A stretch of 36,461 nucleotides of DNA from Elusimicrobiota bacterium (GTDB lineage Bacteria > Elusimicrobiota > Elusimicrobia > Elusimicrobiales > UBA9959): assembly GCA_016209085.1 (NCBI GenBank), contig JACQWV010000124.1:1-36461 (forward strand), in the 5' to 3' direction. The translations under genes and the position numbers were made by a program. The notes under the pieces were generated by a model that was not told the DNA's origin, did not search any database, and saw only the letters and a program-made list of their open reading frames with translations. Each line of letters starts with the position of its first letter. The first letter of the stretch is position 1. Below, one piece after another: positions 6,582 through 13,710 of this stretch.

Positions 6582-7747
6582 GGTTTTCCTTCGCCGAAGG
6601 GCGAAATTTTTCTCAGACGCGCCACGATGTCCGCCATTTGTTTTGCGACAAAATCAATTTCCTCTTCTGTGTTGTAAACGCTGATAGAAAACCTTATTGA
6701 GCCGTGCGCAAAAGTATGCGGCGACTGCATGGCCATCAAAACGTGGGAAGGCTCAAGGGAGCCGGACGTGCATGCGGAGCCGGATGAGGCGCAGATTCCC
6801 TTTTCGCTTAAAAGAAGCAGAATGGATTCTCCCTCAATGTATTCAAAGCTTATGTTGGTGGTGTTGGGAATCCTTTCGGCTTTCCCGCCGTTTACTCTCG
6901 TATTGGGAATTGAATCCACAATTCTCTTTTCCAGGCTGTCCCTCAGCGCCCTGACCCTGCTGCTTTCGTGTTTCATGTTTTTAAGCGCCAGCTCGCAGGC
7001 TTTCCCGATTCCCACAATGTAGGGCACGTTCTCAGTGCCCGCTCTTCTTCCCTTTTCCTGGTGGCCGCCCATCATAAACGGCACGAATTTCAGGCCTTTG
7101 CGCGCATAGAGCAGTCCGACTCCTTTGGGCGCGTGCAGTTTATGGCCTGAAACAGAAAGCATGTCTATTTTTGAATTCTTCAGGTTTATCGGGATTTTCC
7201 CGGCTGCCTGGACCGCGTCTGTATGAAACAGCGCTCCTTTTGCCCTTGCTATCTGGGCCGCCTCTTCAACCGGAAAAACCACTCCTGTTTCATTATTGGC
7301 CCACATGATTGAAACCACGGCCGTTTCTTTGGTTGCTGCGTTTTTTAATTCGTCCAGGTTCAGCCTTCCTTCCCCATCAACAGCCAGATAAGTGACTTTG
7401 TATCCCTGTGATTGGAGAAATTTGCACAAATTCAAAACAGCCGGGTGCTCCACCTGCGTGGTGACTATGTGTTTTCTCTCCGGGTTCGCCCTGACAGCCG
7501 ACCATATGGCTGTTGAATCGCTTTCAGTGCCGCAGCTTGTAAAAATTATCTCTTCGGGATTCGCCCCTATCAGGGACGCGGCCCGCTCTCTTGCAATATC
7601 CAGATATTTCTGAACCTGTCCGCCGAAATAATGCATGCTTGAGGGATTGCCGTATAATTCGGTCAAAAACGGTTTCATTTCCTCAAGCGCTTCGGGCGCG
7701 GGTTTTGTGGTGGCATTGTTGTCAAAATAAATGATTTTTTCGGTCAT
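6545..7747 (-). CDS. nifS: Cysteine desulfurase NifS/IscS family
   Basis: A 400-residue PLP enzyme that removes sulfur from cysteine for iron-sulfur cluster building. The class V aminotransferase fold is clear: YFDNNATTKP at the N-terminus, the PLP-lysine region SVSGHKLHAPKGVG, and the catalytic-cysteine loop ASSGSACTSGSLEPSHVL. The ATG overlaps the nifU stop by 4 bases (ATGA), so it is translationally coupled to nifU as the sulfur donor for that scaffold. The conserved protein ends near RLRKISPF. The last 11 residues (TELSLNNGYAG) and the TGA stop are encoded by hairpin element copy 3, so the original stop was evidently displaced. Activity is probably unaffected because the added tail follows the last helix. 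Confidence 0.95.
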   Translation of the reverse strand: MTEKIIYFDNNATTKPAPEALEEMKPFLTELYGNPSSMHYFGGQVQKYLDIARERAASLIGANPEEIIFTSCGTESDSTAIWSAVRANPERKHIVTTQVEHPAVLNLCKFLQSQGYKVTYLAVDGEGRLNLDELKNAATKETAVVSIMWANNETGVVFPVEEAAQIARAKGALFHTDAVQAAGKIPINLKNSKIDMLSVSGHKLHAPKGVGLLYARKGLKFVPFMMGGHQEKGRRAGTENVPYIVGIGKACELALKNMKHESSRVRALRDSLEKRIVDSIPNTRVNGGKAERIPNTTNISFEYIEGESILLLLSEKGICASSGSACTSGSLEPSHVLMAMQSPHTFAHGSIRFSISVYNTEEEIDFVAKQMADIVARLRKISPFGEGKPTELSLNNGYAG

Positions 7748-8589
7748 ACTGATTCTTCCACTTGAACGGCAAAATCCACTTTTTCCTTCAGTTCTTTTTC
7801 AATAATTGACCTCATCGTAACGCCGGACATGGGACAGCCCACGCAGGCGCCGGAAAACTTTATTCTGACCACGTCCCCATCAATGTCCACGAGCTCGGCC
7901 GAGCCGCCGTCTTTGTTGAGCTTCGGATTGATATCCTGCTCAAGAATTTTTTCAATAAGGTGAATTTTCTTTACGAGGGTCATTTTGCCCTGCGTTTCTC
8001 CGGTTTTGGTCGCCTGTTTTTCCCAGAATTCCTTTAAGAGTTTTTCAAGCTCCGGGACGCACTGGCCGCAGCCCCCCCCGGCCTTTGTATAATTCGTCAC
8101 CTGCTCAACGGTTTTTAGATTGTTTTCTTTTATGGCTCTAAAAATTTTCACGTCCGTAACCTGAAAACATTTGCACACTATTTTTTCCCCGCTCCCCACA
8201 ATGTGTTTTCCTCCCCTGCCGCCCCTGTAATTCTCAACGGCCGCCTCAAGCGCTTCCATTCCCATTACAGAGCAGTGCATTTTTTCGTTCGGCAGCCCGC
8301 CCAGATATTCGGCTATGTCCTGATTCGTTATTCCGGCAGCTTCGTCAATGGTTCTGCCTTTTATCATTTCAGTTAAAGCTGAAGACGAGGCTATGGCGCT
8401 TGCGCAGCCGAAAGTTTTGAATTTTGCGTCAATAATTTTGCCGGTCGCCTTGTCTATTTTAAGCGTAAGCTTGAGAGCGTCCCCGCACACAATGTTGCCG
8501 ACCTCTCCGACAGCGTCGGGGCTTTCAATTTCCCCGACATTTTTGGGGTTCCTGAAATATTCTATCATCTTGTCCGTATAATTCCACAT
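7744..8589 (-). CDS. nifU: Three-domain NifU iron-sulfur cluster scaffold
   Basis: A 281-residue protein with the full NifU arrangement: IscU-like scaffold (about 1-125; Cys35, Cys62, Cys106), a BFD-like [2Fe-2S] ferredoxin domain (about 137-180; Cys139, Cys141, Cys174, Cys177 as CxC...CxxC), and a C-terminal NFU domain (about 205-281; Cys249 and Cys252 in GACVGCPMSG). It assembles clusters from NifS-derived sulfur and passes them to apoproteins. No nitrogenase gene is in view, so this is probably the general or anaerobic-type Fe-S system, not a nitrogen-fixation locus. The start is supported by GGAGGAAG just upstream, and the gene has its own promoter candidate. The upstream cassette includes a radical SAM/SPASM enzyme that needs several clusters. 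Confidence 0.95.
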   Translation of the reverse strand: MWNYTDKMIEYFRNPKNVGEIESPDAVGEVGNIVCGDALKLTLKIDKATGKIIDAKFKTFGCASAIASSSALTEMIKGRTIDEAAGITNQDIAEYLGGLPNEKMHCSVMGMEALEAAVENYRGGRGGKHIVGSGEKIVCKCFQVTDVKIFRAIKENNLKTVEQVTNYTKAGGGCGQCVPELEKLLKEFWEKQATKTGETQGKMTLVKKIHLIEKILEQDINPKLNKDGGSAELVDIDGDVVRIKFSGACVGCPMSGVTMRSIIEKELKEKVDFAVQVEESV

Positions 8590-8617
8590 AAAAACTTCCT
8601 CCGCCTCTTCTCCCTAT

Positions 8618-8647
8618 ATAATATGAAATATAAAATGAAAAATTCAA
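8618..8647 (-). promoter_or_regulatory. Candidate promoter of nifU-nifS
   Basis: Minus strand TTGAAT, 18 bases, TATTAT, in an AT-rich stretch about 30 bases upstream of the nifU ATG. No IscR or SufR site was recognised. Confidence 0.5.
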
Positions 8648-8654
8648 TGCAATT

Positions 8655-9728
8655 TCAGGTCGCCGGATGGGCAGGTTTGCCCGCCGACGCCGCAGCGGCG
8701 GGAAGGGGTTGTTTAAAAAGTTTTTCAGCAAGTTCTATTGCAGAGGAAACGATTCGTCCGGCAGCGGCCGCATTGGTAAAATATCCTGAATTCCTGCTGG
8801 TCCGCTGTCTTATGACAAGAACGTCCACTTCGCTGTCGGAGCTTTCTTCATATACGACATTCGGGGCCGAGCCGACGGCCGACCCGAGAGCCCCGAGCCC
8901 GAAAAAATCAAGAATGCCTCCCACGAAAGAAGCCGGCTGAGCTGCAAAGCTTTTATATCCTTCCAGCAATTCTGAGCCCTTTTTGGCGATTAAAACACAG
9001 TATAGGTAAGGATAATCCTTGCCCTGCACGCTGTTTATTGAAATCTGGGCCTGCACGCCGTAAAACTCTTTGGGCGCGCTTAAAAGCCTTATCATCAGTC
9101 TTGCGTCTTCAGGCGCCTGTTTCCCCGAGTCTGTTTTTCCGACCTCCAGCATGGGAAAAACCTGCACGTTGCTCGGCGAAGCGAGCATTTGCATTATTTT
9201 TTCCAGAAGGTTTATTTTTATTATAAGCCGGTCTTTTTTAAGATAATACCTGTTTCCCGCAAGCCAATGCGGAAGAAAAAGAGCGGCGCAGTCCGCCGCA
9301 AAACAGCGCGCAAACGATACGGGAATAGATTGATTATGGGCCAGAACGATATAAATCAGGGCCGCAATTACGGCTACTGCCGCAAAAACCGCGGTTCCCG
9401 TGGTATTGGTTGCATCAAAAGAATTCTGGTCCCATTTTTCAAGAAGCCCTGCTTTTTCTTTGACCTTTTTATATTCATCCGGCGTCACCCTTTCCCATTT
9501 CCTGTCAATGCTTGTTTTGTATTTTGCGTCGTATCCCTCAACGATGCCTAAAAGGCTGCCGAATAACAGGGGAACAAATCCTATAAAAAACTGGGATAAT
9601 GAAATCTGCAGGAACAGGCCGGCAAGAATCAGGCCAGCTGAGAAAACCATCCGTTTTTTGTAAGGAAGGCTTTTAAAAAAATAGAATTTTATTATGTCTT
9701 GTTTTTCAGGAGGCGGAAAAAATCCCAT
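8655..9728 (-). CDS. Membrane protein of unknown function (last gene of the CHxA/radical SAM cassette)
   Basis: 357 residues. The N-terminal half has about four membrane segments in two pairs (about 30-65 and about 115-160), with a charged loop between them (YKTSIDRKWERVTPDEYKKVKEKAG). The rest is a soluble, mixed alpha/beta region of about 190 residues with a glycine-rich motif (GGILDFFGLGALGSAVGSAP) and the stretch EVDVLVIRQRTSRNSGYFTN. No family recognised. It starts 11 bases after the Tudor-knot gene and is probably cotranscribed with it. The last 13 or so residues (rich in Ala, Pro, Gly) are encoded by a GC-rich palindrome at about 8680-8703 (GCCCGCCG/CGGCGGG), so the native C-terminus may have been shorter. 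Confidence 0.65.
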   Translation of the reverse strand: MGFFPPPEKQDIIKFYFFKSLPYKKRMVFSAGLILAGLFLQISLSQFFIGFVPLLFGSLLGIVEGYDAKYKTSIDRKWERVTPDEYKKVKEKAGLLEKWDQNSFDATNTTGTAVFAAVAVIAALIYIVLAHNQSIPVSFARCFAADCAALFLPHWLAGNRYYLKKDRLIIKINLLEKIMQMLASPSNVQVFPMLEVGKTDSGKQAPEDARLMIRLLSAPKEFYGVQAQISINSVQGKDYPYLYCVLIAKKGSELLEGYKSFAAQPASFVGGILDFFGLGALGSAVGSAPNVVYEESSDSEVDVLVIRQRTSRNSGYFTNAAAAGRIVSSAIELAEKLFKQPLPAAAASAGKPAHPAT

Positions 9729-9739
9729 ATATTATCGTC

Positions 9740-10186
9740 TCATTTGCGGCAGTTGAGCCTTTCCGGCCCCACCCATTCGTCCCACGAGTGCGGCCAGCCC
9801 GGATAGGTTATCCAGTGAAACCCGTCCCGGACTTTGAGTATCCTGGCGGCGTAAGGTTTGTCGCCCCAGATAACGGTCACGTCTTTGCCGACAGGATAGG
9901 TTTTAAATTCTATTTTTGACGCTCCTTCAGTCGGCGCGGTGGAAACTATCTTGTCGCTGTAATCGTAAAACTCAACCATGTAACCGCCGTCAATGACTTC
10001 CAGTATCCGCGCTGTTCGGCCGGCAGCCGGAACAGCGGCGCTGCCGCCCCAGGTGCCGGAGGCTATGCCGACGGCCGGAACGCTGACATATTCGCCGACT
10101 GAAAAGGCGGGCGATGCGGAAGCAGAGAAGAACGCAAAAGCAGCCGGCGCTGCGCAAAAAGTTTTCAGCGCGATTTCTCTAAACAC
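9740..10186 (-). CDS. Small secreted protein with Tudor-knot/chromo-barrel-like domain
   Basis: I chose the GTG at 10186, which gives 148 residues with a signal peptide (KTFCAAPAAFAFFSASA) and a GGAAAG upstream. Longer forms would run far into the radical SAM gene with unlike sequence. Even so it overlaps that gene by 22 bases. The C-terminal 55 residues match the Tudor-knot pattern: VGKDVTVIWGDKPYAARILK, then FHWITYPGWPHSWDEWVGPERL, including the WDEWV signature. An upstream segment (VGEYVSVPA to YMVEFYDYSDK) may be a second, diverged SH3-like barrel. Such folds bind methyl-lysine or nucleic acid in eukaryotes; in an exported bacterial protein a ligand cannot be assigned. Confidence 0.65.
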   Translation of the reverse strand: MFREIALKTFCAAPAAFAFFSASASPAFSVGEYVSVPAVGIASGTWGGSAAVPAAGRTARILEVIDGGYMVEFYDYSDKIVSTAPTEGASKIEFKTYPVGKDVTVIWGDKPYAARILKVRDGFHWITYPGWPHSWDEWVGPERLNCRK

Positions 10187-11499
10187 CGGACGGCTCTTTC
10201 CAGTTCGGCATGGCCGACGCTTTCCCAGTAAAGCGGGCATGCGCCGTTGCAATGAGCTATGTGTTCGCATTTTTTGCAAATTTCGTGCGCAAATTCCTTG
10301 TTTTGAAAATATTTAAAAGGCCCTGATTTCCACAAATCTTCAAAATTGCCTGCTGATTCCAGCATGTTTCCCATGGATTTCCGGTAGCTTGAACACGGCA
10401 AGATGTCGCCGTTCGGGGCGATGCTGAGAAGCCCATCTAAGGCGGCGCAGCCTTTGTTGCCGAGCCCTTTTGAAATGGGATTAAAAATGCATACGGGCGT
10501 CGGCGAATACCACATGAATTCAAGCCCGTCTTCAACCGCTTTTTTGCGTATGCCTTCAACAAGCGGGCCTATTTCAGAATAAGAAACGAATGTTCCGGAA
10601 AAATTTTCCTTTGCGCTCCCCACCGGCATCATCATGTTCATTGAAAATTTATCCAGCCCCGCGTCTTTCACAAAATTTAAAATGTCAAAAAGAAAATTTT
10701 TGTTAAGTCCTGAAATCGTGGTGTTAGTGTGCACGCGGATTCCCGCTTTCATTAGATTTGTTATTCCTTCAGCTGCTTTTTCAAACGCGCCTTTTTTGCG
10801 GACGACCTGATCATGAATGGCCGGATTGCCCGCCTCAATGCTCACCTGCCCGGAATCAAGCCCCGCCGCCTTAAGCTCCGCCGCTTTTTCTTCCGACAAA
10901 AGAGTGCCGTTTGTGATAAGATTTGTCCACATGTTCAGGGACTTGGCGTGTTTTACAAGCTCCGCAAGGTCCTCTCTTAAAAGCGGCTCCCCGCCCGTAA
11001 AGCTGACTGACGGAACTTCCGCCTCCTTGCAGATGACGTCCAGAACTTTTTTGAACCGGTCGGCTGAAAGCTCCGGGAACTGTTCTTCTTTTTTGCATCC
11101 GCAGGCCGCATAACAGAAACTGCAGGCCAGATTGCACCTGTAGGTTACGGCTATCTCGCTTAAAACCGGAAACTCGTTGTAAGGAATTGAAAATCTTTTC
11201 TTTTCTATTGCAATCCTGTCTTCTTTCTCGTTGTAACAGCCCTTTAAAAGAGCCTGCAAATCCATGAAAAACGCATAAACGTCAAAAGAGGCTTTTTCCC
11301 TGTCTTTCTGGGGCTTAACCACGCTGAAAATGCTTCCTCCCGAGAAAAGGTATTTTAAAAGTTTTACCGCCTGCGGATTCAGTTTGTAGGCCTGGTTGGG
11401 GATTTTAATTAAAATGGAGTCTTTCTCCCGCACCCTGACGTGGGGTTTTATTTTTTTGACGTATCCGTCTATCCAGCTTATTCTGTCTTTCCAATCCAT
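10165..11499 (-). CDS. Radical SAM/SPASM peptide maturase with PqqD-like N-terminus
   Basis: 444 residues. The N-terminal 15-90 looks like a PqqD-type RiPP recognition element (VRVREKDSILIKI, YKLNPQAVKLLKYL). The radical SAM core has Cys122, Cys126 and Cys129 (CNLACSFC) for the SAM-binding 4Fe-4S cluster and the GGEPLL motif. The C-terminal SPASM domain has the complete seven-cysteine set: Cys351, Cys369, Cys408, Cys411, Cys417, Cys421, Cys439, for two auxiliary clusters. This architecture is typical of enzymes that modify ribosomal peptides (thioether, C-C or epimerising chemistry). The ATG is one base after the stop of the CHxA-repeat protein, so the two are translationally coupled, and that repeat tail is the natural candidate substrate. 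The chemistry cannot be read from sequence. Confidence 0.9.
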   Translation of the reverse strand: MDWKDRISWIDGYVKKIKPHVRVREKDSILIKIPNQAYKLNPQAVKLLKYLFSGGSIFSVVKPQKDREKASFDVYAFFMDLQALLKGCYNEKEDRIAIEKKRFSIPYNEFPVLSEIAVTYRCNLACSFCYAACGCKKEEQFPELSADRFKKVLDVICKEAEVPSVSFTGGEPLLREDLAELVKHAKSLNMWTNLITNGTLLSEEKAAELKAAGLDSGQVSIEAGNPAIHDQVVRKKGAFEKAAEGITNLMKAGIRVHTNTTISGLNKNFLFDILNFVKDAGLDKFSMNMMMPVGSAKENFSGTFVSYSEIGPLVEGIRKKAVEDGLEFMWYSPTPVCIFNPISKGLGNKGCAALDGLLSIAPNGDILPCSSYRKSMGNMLESAGNFEDLWKSGPFKYFQNKEFAHEICKKCEHIAHCNGACPLYWESVGHAELERAVRCLEKSR

Positions 11500-11500
11500 A

Positions 11501-13162
11501 TTAGTGTCCGCTGCTTACGCATGCGCCGTGACACGCGGAATGACACGCTGAATGACACGCTGAATGGCAGGCAGAGTGGCATGCGTCGTGACATGCGGAA
11601 TGACACGCGTCGTGGCATGCGCTCTGCGCAAAGGCGCCTTCATAACACATTGTTGAAGTCCGGAATCCCGAAAACGAATTTGTTAAATCCGGCATTGACC
11701 GGCCGAGGTTTTGTCCTACTCTGTCCGCGTTCGCGTAATAAGAGTCTTTCCTGCCGCAGGCATAATGTTTGTACCCGCGCCAGTAATAATCCTCGTCCAT
11801 TTCGCCCGCGCCGGGAACGTATTTCTCCAGCCTGTTTCCGTAATATTTTTTAGTCGCCTCTATGTCGCAGTCCCAAATTTTCTGCTCCAGCCCCGCAGCG
11901 ACGGTTTTTATGGCCTGCGTGACGACTCCGTTATCAAGAGTTCCGTCCGGCTTAATCCCGCTTAAAAGAACCGTTTCATACGGGTCATTGCTTGTCGTTG
12001 CCGCCGGATTTCTGGCTATTATCAGCGGCTCCTGATTTTTTATTTTTATAAGCCCTTTCCTTTCCATGTTGCCGAACATAAGGGAAACCAGCTCCTGAAC
12101 CGGCAGTTCAAGCAGCAGCCCGGCCTCCACGGAAGTGAGATTTTTCGCGACTTTTCCCGGGTTCCTGAAAGTGCCGACCTGTATTTTCGGGGGAACCCAT
12201 TCATCGCCGTCCCAGTTTATTCCTGAAATTCCCTCGCTTGCGGTAAGCATGGACATGTGTTTCCTCGTCATTACGAAAACAGGGAACAAAACGAACATGA
12301 CCAGAACCGCAAGAATCAAAAAGAACATCTCCCCGCGGGTCATCGGCATTCTGGAAAAAACGCTTCCCGGAAAGAATCTGTTGAGAATGTATCTCTCCTT
12401 TGCGGGCCGGGTTTGAGGAACCTGGGCAACGCCCATTATGTTTGAAGCAGAAGAAGAAAGATTGAAATTGGAGCCGTCCAGATAAACCTGTATTTGGAAG
12501 TGAAATTTCCTGCCGGGGTTGCGCCTGTGAAATCTGACCGTGAAAATGTTTCGGCCTTCGCTGTTTTTGACCGTGGGATAGTCAATCAGATAGTTTTTGT
12601 TTACGAATTTCTCGGTCAGAAAATTCAGCTTCGTCAGGGTTTCTGGAGAGACCTGTGCCCTTTCAATTTCGGCGGGGAAGTGAACCACGACGGTTTCGTG
12701 CTCCATGGGGTCGTCCCATTGAACCGGCGCCCAGTTGAAAACCGCGAGTTTCTTGTCCCCGGCTATTGTGTAAACGAGCTGGCCGCTCGCCTGCAAATCT
12801 GCCGCGTACCTAAAAAAATAGGTTATTTCCCCCTCATGAAAGGCTGCTCCGTTTGCAAGCGCTATGTCGTATTTAAAAGGCGCAAGCCTTATGATTTCAA
12901 GGCCGTATTTCGCGCCCCTGCCGTCAAGAGCGTACGCCTTGTCATAATCAAAAACCGGAAATTCCTGGAACCCCTCAAAATAAAACCCGTGCAGGGCCGC
13001 TCCCCTGCTTTCCCATCTTACCGCATAACCGACCTGGGCTTTGCCGTTTTTGTCAAGAACAACGTCAACTTCGGTCCATTTAAGCCGGAATCCTCCGGCA
13101 AAAACCGCCAGAGGAAAAAGAACGGACAAAAGCGCCACAACCGGAAAAAAGCGTTTTTTCAT
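11501..13162 (-). CDS. DUF2207-like membrane protein with C-terminal Cys-His-x-Ala repeat tail
   Basis: 553 residues. Signal peptide 1-22, then a beta-rich ectodomain (about 23-265) resembling the DUF2207 N-terminal region (WTEVDVVLDKNG, ITYFFRYA, NWAPVQW). A single membrane segment lies at about 278-298. A cytosolic part follows, containing a winged-helix-like stretch (VEAGLLLELPVQELVSLMF, ERKGLIKI). The last 41 residues hold eight tandem C-H-x-A units plus a final Cys: Cys516, 520, 524, 528, 532, 536, 540, 544 and 548, with x being Ser, Asp or Gly. Predicted topology puts this tail in the cytosol, where the adjacent radical SAM enzyme could act on it. The ATG has an AGGGGG-type ribosome-binding site. 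DUF2207 proteins often end in Gly/Cys-rich low-complexity tails; the CHxA form is unfamiliar to me. Confidence 0.75.
   Translation of the reverse strand: MKKRFFPVVALLSVLFPLAVFAGGFRLKWTEVDVVLDKNGKAQVGYAVRWESRGAALHGFYFEGFQEFPVFDYDKAYALDGRGAKYGLEIIRLAPFKYDIALANGAAFHEGEITYFFRYAADLQASGQLVYTIAGDKKLAVFNWAPVQWDDPMEHETVVVHFPAEIERAQVSPETLTKLNFLTEKFVNKNYLIDYPTVKNSEGRNIFTVRFHRRNPGRKFHFQIQVYLDGSNFNLSSSASNIMGVAQVPQTRPAKERYILNRFFPGSVFSRMPMTRGEMFFLILAVLVMFVLFPVFVMTRKHMSMLTASEGISGINWDGDEWVPPKIQVGTFRNPGKVAKNLTSVEAGLLLELPVQELVSLMFGNMERKGLIKIKNQEPLIIARNPAATTSNDPYETVLLSGIKPDGTLDNGVVTQAIKTVAAGLEQKIWDCDIEATKKYYGNRLEKYVPGAGEMDEDYYWRGYKHYACGRKDSYYANADRVGQNLGRSMPDLTNSFSGFRTSTMCYEGAFAQSACHDACHSACHDACHSACHSACHSACHSACHGACVSSGH
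11519..11617 (-). repeat. 12-bp coding tandem repeat (CHxA units)
   Basis: Eight 12-base units plus a last Cys codon encode the CHxA tail. Codons vary between units (TGC and TGT for Cys, CAC and CAT for His, GCA/GCG/GCC for Ala) while the amino acids stay fixed, which points to selection on the protein and not only fresh slippage. Confidence 0.9.
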
Positions 13163-13231
13163 AAAACACGCCCCCTAAACTAACCCGAAAAACTCAGTTG
13201 TCTATGATTTTTATTGATAAATAGGCGCATT

Positions 13232-13257
13232 CCCAAATTCCAACTGAAGAATTTGGG
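13232..13257. repeat. 26-bp palindrome, family B copy 2
   Basis: CCCAAATTC/GAATTTGGG around an 8-base centre (CAACTGAA). It abuts the TAG stop of the ACT-domain gene at 13258. Twin of 6250-6275. No T-run follows on the minus strand, so it is not an obvious terminator. Confidence 0.6.
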
Positions 13258-13701
13258 CTAAACGCCGCTCTGTTCCGCAGAAACCGTTCCGTTGTTCGCA
13301 AGCTCTTTATTCAGGATATCAAGCGTTTTTACCGGGTCTGAAACGTTAAGCAGAATTCTTCCTGTTTTTTCAGCGCCGATGGACGTGCCGTATACCGTAG
13401 TGATGTTGATGCTGTGTTCGGCAAGAATCTTCGTGAGTTTAAAAAATTCTCCGGGCTTGTCCGCGAGCTCCACGGAAATCATGGGCGTTTCAATAGTGGT
13501 AAATCCCGCTTTTGTGACTATATAGCTTATTTTGGAGTCCGTGTCCACGGCAATCCTTACTATACCGGTATCGTCCCTTATTTCAGAGGCAATGCCTATT
13601 ATGTTTACTCCATCGTCGGCAAAAAGCTGTATGAATTTACTGAGAGAGCCCGGAACATTCGGGAGGAACACGCTGTATTGTTTTACGATTTTTACCGGCA
13701 T
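13258..13701 (-). CDS. Tandem ACT-domain regulatory protein
   Basis: 147 residues made of two ACT domains (about 6-70 and about 72-137): VFLPNVPGSLSKFIQLFADDGVNIIGIASE and VELADKPGEFFKLTKILAEHSINITTVYG. ACT domains bind small ligands, often amino acids. Stand-alone two-ACT proteins of this size are regulatory or unassigned. It begins 9 bases after the gyrA stop, so it is probably the last gene of the gyrase transcript. The ligand cannot be told. The palindrome at 13232 touches its stop codon. Confidence 0.85.
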   Translation of the reverse strand: MPVKIVKQYSVFLPNVPGSLSKFIQLFADDGVNIIGIASEIRDDTGIVRIAVDTDSKISYIVTKAGFTTIETPMISVELADKPGEFFKLTKILAEHSINITTVYGTSIGAEKTGRILLNVSDPVKTLDILNKELANNGTVSAEQSGV

Positions 13702-13710
13702 ATTTTTCTC

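Noticed and set aside
6363-6677. Open frames running through the hairpin elements (also at 3768-3992)
   Set aside because: They read through inverted repeats, have Arg/Ser-rich content without domain pattern, and are not conserved in frame between element copies.
7744-8589. Nitrogen-fixation locus
   Set aside because: NifU/NifS alone are general Fe-S assembly proteins in many anaerobes; no nif structural or cofactor genes are present.
11519-11617. Overlapping CxxxCH motifs in the CHxA tail as a multihaem cytochrome
   Set aside because: CHSACH formally fits a CX3CH variant haem site, but sites every four residues cannot hold separate haems and the tail is predicted to be cytosolic, where c-type haem is not attached.
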